A DNA stretch of 64,000 nt from Sipunculus nudus (Eukaryota > Annelida > Sipuncula > Golfingiida > Sipunculidae). Below the pieces are notes generated by a model. The model made no database searches. It was not told the origin of the DNA and saw only the letters and a program-made list of their open reading frames with translations. The position numbers and the translations under genes were made by a program. The stretch spans positions 52,593,618-52,657,617 of the forward strand of contig CM049317.1 in the NCBI GenBank assembly GCA_026874595.1, written 5' to 3'. This document shows positions 1 to 11,239 of the stretch, piece after piece. Positions within the stretch are counted from its first letter, which is position 1. The number at the start of each line of letters is the position of its first letter.

Positions 1-1935
1 AACGGCGACGTGAGAAAAACCTGCGGCCTTGTTAAACTGAGATACGAGGCTGCGGTGAGCGACTTCTGTGAAAGTTCTGGTTACGGATATATCTGTCAAA
101 TAAATAGTAAGATTCTCCAAAGTTTTATATGCAAATATATAAGTATTTACATATTATATCCATTAAGCAGGAGACAGGAATGATCATGTTCCCTAATCAT
201 ATCAATGAGTACCAGCTGAAGCCAAAGCCTTATACTTTTTTCTCATTTCCATTCCCAGACTGCACCGCGTGCCCTCCAGACCTTTCTCCACATAACTGTC
301 TGATAATGGAAGAGAAATGTTACATCCTAGGCTGTGACGCGGGAAGTTGGTTCGAGGCTAGCAACAGGTGTGTCGCCATGGGAACAAAGCTCGCCACATT
401 GCGCTCAGAAGATGAGGTTGTCAGATTAGTAAGAAAGATCAAACGAAGACCAAACAACCCATGTCAACACTTCTGGGTGGGGATTCTTAAAGCCAAGTGG
501 AATTTCCAACATAGCCAAGGTAAAAGTTTCCCTGTCAATAGCTCGTATTGTTTTTTAAGATGTATATATCTGACTTTATGGAAATGTAAACCATAGTCTT
601 TATATAATAAAAAAGAGGTTTTGGACGGTAATGGTCTTCAATTAGAGCCCCGCGATCCCCAGTTCCTAAACATGACAGCCTTTGGGCATAATGGATGTCG
701 GTTTAAAATATATTGGCCCGAATATTCTAAGGGACCGATTTTTGAACAATTGCACCATTACCTGGCAGACATACTGGATTTAACGATAGTCTGAATTTGA
801 AAGCACAAATCCCCTAATTCCTGTCAATGTTCTGTCAAATAACTGATTTTACTCTGGAGGGAAATATTGGTATTTGGATGGGTCTGTAATTCGAAAGGTC
901 CTGAGTCGACGGACAAGGCGATCACTACAGGGCACCGCTTTTCCAGCGTGGCTCTACAATAAAGTTATCAACTAAAATATCCATCAAACCTGAAACAGAT
1001 CTGATTTCCGCAACTCATTTGTTCTTGGTCAATATCTATGGTTCTCTGATAAATACAAATAGATAAAACGCACACTAATCTCCAATACCGTTTCATACAA
1101 TATTATAAAAGTGGAAGGTTGTTCTGTTATTGTTTTGTATCAAGGAGAGGAACTCCCTACTCAGTATTACTGGTACACCGGTCACCTTGTCCCTGGCTTC
1201 AACTGTGCCACACTCAGAAAATTTGACGTCGGGTATTACTGGGCCTCCACCGAATGTCAGGCTAGGCACGAATTTGTCTGTATAAAAGGTAAATTTTGAC
1301 CCCAATATCAAACCTTATATGCGTGTTATGGATATAGATGTCTTGGAGTTGAAAGGGTTACAATAAAAATTGTGTTTGTACCAATTGGAAATTCAGTGAC
1401 CTATTTAATACACAAGTTATTTTAATCATTCATATATCAGTAAAGATGTTTAAATATTTATATAAACGTTATGTGATGTAAAATTGCACAGCTTACTACA
1501 GAACCATTTCCATGAACAATTTAACTTAACATTGTATATGCAGAGGTACTAATCATTGTTACTTCAATCCATCTGTTTTGCAATTTATAGTATTTAACTC
1601 GCTCTAATGCCTATATTAGTTCCCACCTTTTGGCTTACATCACCACTAATTTGAGTATAAACATGTAAACCAACAAATTGTTCTATTACAGAGACAAATG
1701 AGAGAAGCACGGAAATTCGAATGAACGTGCCCTCAGTATCAAAAGAAAATGTAAGTGGTAAGTAAAAAAAAATTACATCACGTATTTTTTAACTATTATG
1801 GAAACAATGTGTTCAAATGTAATATGCAACTGAACAATTATGTTAATAATATAGATAGCATATGTTGTCCAGCAAAGCTGAAGATTGGCTGAACACAATA
1901 AAAATAGTCTCTTTCTTTCTTTCCCGCCCCCCCCC

Positions 1936-2023
<88 letters not shown>

Positions 2024-2898
2024 TAGCGAGAGAGAGAGAGAGAATGCGAGAGACAGAAAAATGGATCAAACTAATTAATTTATTTTATATATGATGTCAT
2101 ATTAGAATGTTGATGTTATATTTCAGAAGTGAATTATTCTGGAACACAGCAGCAACACACAGATTGAATCGGTAAGTTCTGAAATTTTTTGAACAATTAA
2201 TAAAAACTGCACTTTCTGAAACACTTATACTTGAAGGTCAGTGTAAGACCATACATAAAAATGAAAATGTTTTATATCCCTAATGGCAGTTTATTTTCTT
2301 ACACGTGATCATCTGGGTATGAATAGTTGATGAACATTCCTGAATAGCAATACCATAATATAAAAAGAATTTTTTAAGTGTCGTCTACCTTAACAAAATA
2401 AATATTTGAATATCAATGTTTTGTTTTATTGTAATATGATGAACAACACTGTACTCTTCTGTACAGTACTTTGAGGCTTTGTAAAGCATTCACATTTTTA
2501 CTTTTTAGATGATTTTCCCATTCAGAGGAATCTGGATCTCCTTATTGTAATTCTCGTCGTGATGGTGGTCCTGCTGGTTGGAACAGGGGTGCACATTATT
2601 ATTCATATGAAAAGGGGCTATTTCAGGTTAGTGAATATGGGAGAGAGCTTAACAGTTTGTTATCAGTCATATAAGATCTTATATCAATTGTTAAGGTCTA
2701 AAACAGGTCTAAAACCAAGGCAATTTTATAAGATTGGCAAATTTATTTTTAGTTACCTTACTCTTTTATGAATTTTGGATTGTTATCATTGTTATAAAAT
2801 ACTCAAAAATGTAATTTTGTATTTTAATATTTGGCCCTTTTCGTTTCAGATCGCAAAAGTTACCAAGGGGGATTCAGCAGAAAACGGTGCACCTTTGA
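1..2898 (+). CDS. C-type lectin-like receptor, copy A (5'-partial, spliced)
   Basis: Exons seen from GT-AG sites and alignment to the two paralogues in this window: 1-106, 259-519, 1145-1288, 1692-1757, 2127-2171, 2509-2626, 2850-2898. The first exon is the C-terminal half of CTLD1 (ends with the SGYGYICQ type motif). Exons 259-519 and 1145-1288 form CTLD2, with CYILGCDAGSWFEASNRC, the WVG motif and a C-terminal GYYWAS...C...FVC pattern. The place where a sugar-binding EPN would sit reads VPG, so classical Ca2+-dependent sugar binding is doubtful. Then come two stalk exons, a transmembrane exon (hydrophobic VILVVMVVLLVGTGVHIII followed by HMKR) and a tail of about 16 residues ending at TGA 2896-2898. 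All junctions are phase 1 except the last (phase 2). The 45-bp stalk exon 2127-2171 carries an in-frame TGA just before the membrane exon. The gene may therefore encode a soluble form, or skip that symmetric exon to give the membrane form. Role in recognition or immunity is inferred from the family. Confidence 0.75.
1930..2043. repeat. Palindromic (CT)n(AT)n(AG)n microsatellite
   Basis: A C-run and (CT)n tract is followed by (AT)n broken once by TT, then (AG)n. The CT and AG arms are complementary and the AT core is self-complementary, so the block is an imperfect inverted repeat over about 110 bases inside the intron before copy A's last stalk exon. Confidence 0.9.
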
Positions 2899-2977
2899 TG
2901 AGTCAAGAACCGCTGTCCGTGGTATAGTACTGGACAGCTTCTTATTGGACATAAGGATAGTAAAAAAAAAAACGTAC

Positions 2978-3017
<40 letters not shown>

Positions 3018-3326
3018 CATATAAATGTAGATTGGGTACATCGTTTAAGGCAAGAACTTAGCTTGTCTTGGATGTCAGGTATTTGTTTAATTTAAATTTA
3101 TTTTACATTTCTTAAACGGTTCGCTTGTTTTTTAAAACCAATATTTTAAAGCGTGTTTTTTTTTTTGCGAAATTAGAGTTTATTGAATTGTTCTAGGTGT
3201 TAGGAATGAACATTTGCATTTACATATTTTACGTCATACTAAAAGAAAAGTATGAACTTGGTACGAGGTGCGATTTTATAAACTCAAAAAGCTGTGTAGT
3301 AGTCAATTTAATTACGTAGACTTTGT

Positions 3327-3459
3327 CAGGCGCGGATCCAGGATTTTTTGCAGGGAGGTGTCTACGGGTGTCATGCACAAAAATTGTTTAAAAAAAGGTC
3401 TTTGGTGAAGAGCAGGGGGGCTCCGGTTCGACCCCCCCCCCCCGAAAGATCCGCGCGTG
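3327..3459. mobile_element. hAT-like MITE, 133 bp
   Basis: The element starts CAGGCGCGGATCC and ends GATCCGCGCGTG, giving short imperfect terminal inverted repeats. It is flanked on both sides by the identical 8-bp GACTTTGT (3319-3326 and 3460-3467). An 8-bp duplication with CAGG...GGATCC ends is characteristic of hAT non-autonomous elements. It has no coding capacity and lies about 430 bp downstream of the copy A stop codon. Confidence 0.8.
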
Positions 3460-3467
3460 GACTTTGT

Positions 3468-5875
3468 GCAGTTAATGTAAATTGTAAAATTCACTTGGGG
3501 AGACAGTTTTTGTGTGTATTTTATCAATATACAATTAATACGGGTTTTGTAAGTTGTTTACTTTTTTGTTTCAGTATACTTTCCACGTGGTATGGGTTGT
3601 TTTCTTTACTATAATTAAATAAATAACTTTTATATGTTTGTTGTTTTGAATGAGAGAGCAGCAAACATTATATATTTAACCGAAAAACGTTATGCTTTAT
3701 TTTGTATACTTAATAGTAGTGTTGGCTATTTATTGCGTACATTTAGTATATGTCAACCCTTTTGGGACTCGATCGCCATGATAGTCGAGATTGAAATATA
3801 TTCATGAATATTCATGACCGGTAACTTAGTGTGTTGTTTCATCGAATGGTATCAAAGGTTTAAAAGGTGATTACCCAAACTTGATTCAGGTTTACGTTAC
3901 GACATATGGTCCATACACGAGGGTCGGACTTTTTGTGAAGAATATGTGGCCATGGTAATGGAAATATTAAAAAAAACTTATGGGTTTACATTAATTAAAG
4001 GGAGTTAAATCAAAGAATAAAATAATGGCTCTATCATATTGCATTTCACTCCGGAGGAAAATTGAAAATGGTCAGTACATGCAAAAAAACTTAAGCAAAA
4101 AAAAATGTCTTCACTTATTACTTATTATTGTATTAGTTATGTTTGTTAACTGTTACTGTTTCTGATTTTTCTGGTATCTTCAAAAATAAGTAAAGGCCTT
4201 TTTAGTATACTGAATATGGTTTATACTACTTTATCATATATTTATTTGACAAATTTCCCTACAAAATACCTGATGACCTTGATGTTCACATAAAAATTAG
4301 TCGGTAAAAGGGTAAATGCACTGTGTACTGTAAAATGAATCACATAAACAATACCATGGTTATATGAACAGTATCATATACAATCAATTTTTGCATTTCT
4401 GCATAGACCATGATGTTATATTATCTTTGATACATCTGTGAATGAGACAGTATTTTTGTATGTATGGTAATCGAGTTTACATGCATGCATAGCTATCCGT
4501 CACTTCAATCAGGCATTGGATGGTTGTGTACTTCTTATATACGCAGACGTGAAACATTGATGATATTTTTATATCATATTTCCGTTATTTAACTCTCTTT
4601 TGAACGCCAGTTTGTACGGGTAAAAGTCTTTTATCATTATTCCTGATGGTAGTCGTTACAATTAGTAATAAATCAGTCGCTCTGGCAAAAACCCCTTTAA
4701 AGTTATTCTACTTATTATTCAGTCTCTACTGTTTATTGATAAAAGGATTGTATTTATTTGTGTAATATCAGTCAATTTGTTATGTATTGAAATCATGTAC
4801 TCTAGAACAATGGAACATATTGAACTGTGTTGAACTCCTCACAACAGTGGCAAACCTACAGCCTGTCAAATGAATTCACATAAAATGAGAGGTTACCCGC
4901 AGGAAATTGATTAGCCCCCGGTGATTGGACGGGAGCTATATTTCGAGCTCTGTGTTGATAATAAATAGACCATGTAGCATATCTGTACGGTTATCGCGAG
5001 AATATTGACGCGTAAAACATACAATAAAGCCGTCTATCTTACATACCAACTGAAATAAACTGTTGTCGTATTTTCTCCCCTAATGTATGTATTAAACATT
5101 TACGTACAAGAGATCAATGTATATATACGGCAATACAGCTCGAGTATTAATGCTGAACACATGCCGTTGTATTTTTTCGGCCGATGGCCCATTTTCATAA
5201 TGTTATTATGTATCAAATGATACCAGACAGTATATCATGTGCACATGTGCCAGTGTAATATATTAACTCATAGGTAAGGTATAAGTTTATCACTAAACAC
5301 AGACGGCTCTGTTCACTAATAGAACCCTTTGACCAATGACATGAGCGAAGACAAATTACCAGCTAATATATTAATATAGCAGTGGCAAAGAGTTCGTGTG
5401 TCTGTTTAGACATTATTTACATGTCATTGATCTTAACTTTAATAAAATTCGATATTTGTAATTATTTTTTTGTAATCTCAAATACCAGTATATCCTCTTT
5501 TCATATTCCCAATTAAAATGTCTTACAATATTTATTCTTATGTCTGATGTACCACATACAGTATAATATATATTAAACTAAATGGAAATGTTCTAAATAC
5601 ATTTGCTAAGATTAAGGTAATATCGGGCAGTTATTTAAGGCCCTTAAAGAACACGATCATCACCCAGCCGGGAACATGTTACAAGTCAGTTTGGGTTTCT
5701 GTAATCCGAAAAAAAAATCCGATGTTTATATAATAAAAAATAACATATGGGTAACCTGCATTAGCTCGGCTATATATTTCAAAATGAAATCACGTTCATC
5801 AGTAATACTCGGTATAACAGTAAAGGATGCATGGTTGTACCTATCAAAATTTTTAAACCCAAGTCAGCAGACATA
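3468..5875. other. AT-rich intergenic stretch, no gene seen
   Basis: No convincing exon, RNA gene or long repeat was found. The short open frames here have no family resemblance. The first few hundred bases may be 3' untranslated sequence of copy A, since AATAAA-like hexamers occur near 3615-3625. Confidence 0.5.
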
Positions 5876-6345
5876 GCACAATCCTAGATGATTTATAACA
5901 AGTTTTGGCCTTTATATGTACTTGATGTGTTACATAATGTGTTGCCTGATTTTAATAAAAGGTTCAGTTTAATTTGCGTCGTGTGTGTGTCTGTGAACAT
6001 ATACAGTGGCAGTAATTCGTCATGTAGTCTTTCTTGCAATACTTGACGACTTATTTCATATGAACAATACGCATTTTCACACATTCGTTAATACACTGCA
6101 CAATCCTAAATGATTTATAACTATTTTTGGCATTTATATGTACTTGAACTTGCACCAGGTGTGTCGTAACCAACATCCTGATTTAGTCAGCAACTTCACG
6201 TCATGCACTGCGTAGTCGTCAATATATAGCCGTAACCACAAATGAGACCTATCACCAGGCGTGTCTTAACTATACCACTCTGAATTAGTCAGCAACCTTA
6301 ACTAACTGCGTGGTCGTACAAGTACGGCCGTAACCACAGATATGT
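5876..6345. repeat. Two short local duplications
   Basis: A segment starting GCACAATCCTAGATGATTTA at about 5876-5930 recurs at about 6098-6150. Right after it, a block of about 100 bp with the pattern ACCAGGTGTGTCGTAAC ... TTAGTCAGCAAC ... GCCGTAACCACA (about 6157-6242) is repeated at about 6252-6341. No gene was seen. These look like independent segmental duplications. Confidence 0.6.
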
Positions 6346-7020
6346 GAAGAACCATGGAGTCCCCTTTTTAGGGACTCGGAATTGGACATGAAGGTCCTAA
6401 TTTCGGACTTCTACTCCTACTGGAAGATATGGACTGGAGAAATCGGGTCGGATAAATCATATAAGATTGGGCGAAAATTGAAAGGCAAACTTGTCAAATG
6501 CCTTTCAAGAGGTTAAAGAAAAGAGCATTATATATTCATTGATAAAATGAACAGGTCAAAGTCCGTGGCCACACTCACAGTTTATCTTACAACGCCTGAT
6601 TCGTCATCCGTGTTATCAAATACGAAGGTGTTAGACCATGGAAATCTTACTCCCACAGATAAATTCCATCGGGACATAGACAAAAATTATACATTCTTGC
6701 ACCCGCCCATACAATTTAACATTGGGACAAAAATGCTTTCGGACACCCACATTAAATACTTTTAAAAAAAAAGAACATATCTCATGACTAACCATGACAC
6801 CGATGAAGGTAAAGCTGTAACAATGTCAGACTCGTTCAACTTTACACTTTGCATTCCTGATCTGTCTGTAACTTTTCTCGACAACTGAGAAGGAGCCATA
6901 ACATGTGCAAGAACGTTATTCGTACCGTTTCATTAAGTTTCATGTCTCCATGACCAGTACTAATTTACCCCCGGATGGAGAGGGCGCGTCCTTGCGATAA
7001 AGACATGGACCGAAGTATTA

Positions 7021-7097
7021 GCGTGGGAGGCGGGAATCGAACCCACTACCTTGCTTCCACGAATCAAGCGGTCTTACCATTACGCCACAGGGCTCGA
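7021..7097 (-). mobile_element. tRNA-derived SINE head
   Basis: On the minus strand the block reads as a tRNA-like unit. An A-box-like TGGCGTAATGGTAAGA (reverse complement of 7072-7087) is followed by a B box GGTTCGATTCC (reverse complement of 7033-7043). The pairing is too degenerate for a functional tRNA call, so I treat it as the 5' part of a SINE. Tail and ends are unclear. Confidence 0.6.
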
Positions 7098-7319
7098 CAG
7101 AGACAGTGTAAATCCTATATTTACATAAGCTCTACAATTTTATGGGTGTCGGGCGGACCATTACATATGTTTAATAATATATATCAGATATAATTTCACT
7201 ATATAATAGGGTATAATAATAGGGTATTAAAATCATGTTCTTAATCAAATTAGACGTTTCTAGGTTTAACTGTAACCATTCATGCAGTATTTGTTTTACT
7301 GAGTGCTCAAAATCATGTT

Positions 7320-8620
7320 CTTTCGCTTATCTTGCAGAATATAGGTCACGGTGACCTTATTTCAATTGTCAAAGGAGACTTAACAATGACCTTACTTTAC
7401 ATTTAGACATTTAAAAAACTATTTGTGCCCTGTCTGACTTTCTGGGTGAACAAAATTAGGTTTTTCGTTTGAACAGTCTATCCATATTGATTCGTGCCCA
7501 TTTGACCTTATCAATACTAAAATCATTTTGTTTTCTATAGTTCACAGAGTGATGGTCACAGTGACCTAATCTCAAGATGCCTAGAAGATTTGCCAAGAAC
7601 ATCCTTAAATGTCATATCACAGGTCCAACGGTTACGATTTGTGCCCTATTAACGGCCGGACTACTTCGTTTGAAGGTCTTAAAAAATAGAGAAATGCTTT
7701 TAAAAAATAGTATACTGACAGGTCAGGGGGACCCTGCAAAAAGCAAAAAGATATCAACTTGGGTATGAGAAATGCTTAAAAATATAATAAACTACCTGCT
7801 TACATTCAGAGACAGAGGGAACTGACCCAAATTAATATTAAAATAACTGAACATAGATGTTCAGGTTTTAATCAGTGATAGTCGTGTATAAAGATATAGG
7901 AGATGAGCATCCCAAGGAACAGAGGCATTAATACTTCTAGTGTAATAAGCTGTAACCCCAGTCAGCATTTAATTAAGAAGGAGGGTACTGTGACCTTGAC
8001 CTTTGTCAATGTAACCCCAAAGTCCGATAAGTTTCTCTTACTTTTGAAACCAATATATCAATTCAAACTCTAGTTATCATCCCGTGACAAATTTGTGGCC
8101 GGATGGCCCCTGTGACCTAGACCTTTGTCATTGAAACCCCAAAATCGGTAGAGTTCTTTAACTATTGGCAGGTGAGCAGTATATCCCTGATGAAAAGTTT
8201 GGGATGTTTGACTAAAAGGCATCAACAATCTTTTTCAAAGGTGTGGGTCCGGTTACCTTGACCTTTGTACTTGTGAACCAAAAATCGAAGGGGTTTTTGC
8301 TGTAGTGAAGGGCCATAGATAAGTCAGATTTAAAGTCAATATGCCAATATGCCGAAACTGCATTTATTTTCCGGAAACGAATTCGTTGACGGACAGACGG
8401 ACGGACAGGTTGATTTCTATAGGGCACCCGCTTTTTCACGTGAAGCCCTTAATATTAAAAAAGGTGACGCCAGCGGTCTTCGGGAACTGATCAAACACTC
8501 CATATCAATATGCATGCCTCAATGGATTTTCAGTTAAAAGTTTCTAGGACTTGTGGTTACGATTTGTGCCCCGTTAACGGACGACCGGAAGGAAGGAATA
8601 CGAGCAAAAAGAGTTTTGTA
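7320..8620. repeat. Interspersed repeat with recurring GTGACCTTGACCTTTG units
   Basis: Sub-units of about 120-140 bp each carry a variant of GTGACCTTGACCTTTGTCAAT followed by a CCCCAAAATCG-like stretch (about 7990, 8110, 8250). The block ends with GGACAGACGGACGGACAGG and a CTATAGGGC motif (about 8390-8430). The same family recurs at 53700-54310. No protein is encoded. A second similar fragment continues to about 8600 (GGTTACGATTTGTGCC). Confidence 0.7.
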
Positions 8621-8989
8621 TTATGTTGATCCCGATTAAGCCAAATTTACAGGACTATATAATAAGTGTTATCCTTACCTTTTACAAAATTTCATCAAAT
8701 CCCTTCCCTTTTATCAGCTATATTGTTCAAGTAGATGATTCAAATAGTCGTTTTAAAACCCATGGACCCGTCTTTGACATGTTCCACAATATCATGATCA
8801 TGGAAGGTTATGTAAATACCACATAGATTACATGTTCTCCCTCACTTCCCTGCATTCAAGAATTGTGCAAAGTATTGAGTCTGAATGATTACTAGGCCCG
8901 TATACCAAGAAAACGTGACAAAAGTACCAAACTATGCACCGCATATTTCACTACTACATATTTCACTACAGTGTTACGGGGTGACACAA

Positions 8990-9110
8990 AAGCGGACCGA
9001 ACTGTCTCGCTAGTGAAGCTTGCTTTGCTAGCGAAGCGGTTGGTACGCCGGACTTGTGCGCCACCGACCTGGGTTCGATTCCGGGATCGGCCCGGGATTT
9101 TCCCCTCATT
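8990..9110 (+). mobile_element. tRNA-derived SINE head
   Basis: An A-box-like AGCGAAGCGGTTGGTACGC (about 9029-9048) is followed by a B box GGGTTCGATTCC (about 9071-9082) and then a non-tRNA body. Spacing fits a tRNA-derived SINE. The sequence differs from the SINE heads at 7021-7097 and 63651-63850, so more than one SINE lineage is present. Confidence 0.6.
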
Positions 9111-9199
9111 TATTTGTCTTCGTAACAACAGAGAAACAAGCTATACAACACATATATCTGCTGACAAATGAACATGATCACATAGTATATAACATGTAG

Positions 9200-9670
9200 T
9201 GGGGAAATGCCTACACGCCACGGGGACAGCTTGAATGGGATAAGAGATATATAGTATGCCCATAAATTTATACAGGTTTATGTGGACTCATTTATGTGAA
9301 TACACTGGATGATGGGGATCCCATCGGAAATGTCACGGAAATATTTCACGCCACAGAGTCAATCGAATAAATCCCCAAATATCCACGAGTCTGTGTCTAC
9401 ATATGTCAATTTCCAAATAGAGCCTTAGATGGACAGGGGCAATTTAAGTCAAAAAGCGATTTGTACCTCTCATTTCCAACTTCTGATTGTATTTTTCCAA
9501 ACTAGATATCTGCATTCTAATATAAAGGAAGAAGGGGGGTTGCCTGCTGTTGTATGCTCCCACAACTGTGTTCGTATTTACCATCCGGTCCAAATTCTCA
9601 GGTTATTGTGAATATTCTTTGATGACGTTTCTGGATCCGGATCATGTGCTGGATCCACAGCAGAATCATT
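9200..9670 (-). repeat. Interspersed repeat, GGAACGTCATCAAGG family, copy 1
   Basis: On the minus strand the 9600-9665 portion reads GGATCCAGAAACGTCATC followed by AAAGAATATTCACAA. It matches the repeats at 47815-48060, 52700-52960 and 53430-53660. Boundaries are approximate and no coding capacity is apparent. Confidence 0.5.
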
Positions 9671-9878
9671 GTCCATCCCCGAAATGAACTGAATCCCCTC
9701 TGTGTTTGTTCACACTTTTATAGGAACAAGCAAAATGACGTCACGGTAGTGTCGTCAGACTACTACTTGTGTCGACACGGCGATTTTTCATGCAGCAGGA
9801 AGAACTGATGGCTTGATATTATGTGCGGCACATATTAAAAGAGATGAATGAATAGCCGTGCTGGTTCATTGTATATAG

Positions 9879-9964
9879 ATGGTAGTAGAATGCACAGAAA
9901 ATTCGGCTCACTGCCGATGGGAATCGAACCCATGATCTTCCGATTTCCGATCGGCTACTACCAA
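9879..9964 (-). mobile_element. 86-bp tRNA-like insertion with 6-bp target duplication
   Basis: The insert is bounded by ATATAG at 9873-9878 and 9965-9970. Minus strand shows a B box GGGTTCGATTCCCATCGG, and the ends (GGTAGTAG and CTACTACC) pair as an 8-bp terminal stem. The uninterrupted target is visible as the inverted sequence near 34974-35012, where GGTTCATTATATATA runs straight into CAGTGAAACC on the minus strand. Confidence 0.6.
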
Positions 9965-11239
9965 ATATAGTAAAACCTCGGTGTGTCGAAGTCGAAGGAA
10001 CTGGTGAATTTATTTCGACACAACCGGAGTTCGAGACAACCGATATTCATTACATTATTATCGATAAATACTGCACCAGTTGGCCAATATTATATAGTTC
10101 TAACAAATGTTTGCAGGAAAGAACAACATAAATGTTATATTAATGTTAATACATGTAATAAAAAAGCACTTAGGTACCACCAAAAATAGGATTAAGTAAA
10201 TAAAAAAGTGAAGCAGTAAAGCAGTATAACGTTCTTATGGTAAATACGTGTCAGTCTGCAAGGTGTCATCTTCCTCCCTATATATAGAGTCCTGTATGTT
10301 TATCCTAGACACATCGAAGGTAAAGATTTCACTATGTTTTGGTTTATCAATAACTTCTCATTTCGAATTAATGTCGGCGAGAGAAGAAAGGCATTATTAT
10401 GAGTGACTAATTGGCCAAACAGGTAAACAACGGACCAGGGCCCGGTATCTCGAAGCCATCGGTAGCATAACGAGAGCTTAACGAACTAGGAATCTGTTCG
10501 TTAATCTTAATTCCGGTATCTCGAAGCTTTCGTTAGTTGGGCCGGTATCTCGAAGCTATCGGAAAGGTAACGAGCGCTTAACGAACTCGGAATCTGTTCG
10601 TTAACTTTACCTACCGTATCTCGAAGCTTTCGTTAGTTTATTTTCTTCGTTACATGTTCGTTTTTTGTCTCGTTAATAGCGGACGGTCGGGGGCATCCGT
10701 TAGGGCTCCGAAAAGAAAAACCTGAGGGATCAGAGGTCACACACTTTATTTATAACACAAGTTTGGCGGCAACAAGCAAACTGTGACCAAGAAAAACAGT
10801 TGTGCTTCACTCACCCAAGGTCCTTGGAAATGAGTTGGTAAACATTTTGTTTAAAATTTAGAAATTAAATGTTAGTAATATTGCATGTTTATGATAAGTC
10901 ATGTCCAATAAACGTATACACTCTAAAAAGTGCCGTTTCGCAAGTGTTTTAAAATCCATGGTGGTGTTTCATATAGAAACACGTTTGAACAATAGACATG
11001 TTTCGAAACACCTGGAACTCAGCTCATGAAAATTTTCCGTGATCGAAACACCAGAAACGTGTTTACAAGAAGTACACACGTCTCAAACGTGTTTTACAAG
11101 CGTTTTCTGGTGCGACATAAGTCACAACGGGCGTTATATTTGTCCTTTTCAATAACGGGCGGGAGAAGTCTCGGAAGAAAAAAAATGTTCTGACGGAACG
11201 CTGCAACTGTTTTTTAATGTTCTGCTGCCTCACAAAGTC

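Noticed and set aside
1093-1311. Minus-strand open frame opposite the CTLD2 exon of copy A
   Set aside because: Antisense of a real exon with no similarity of its own.
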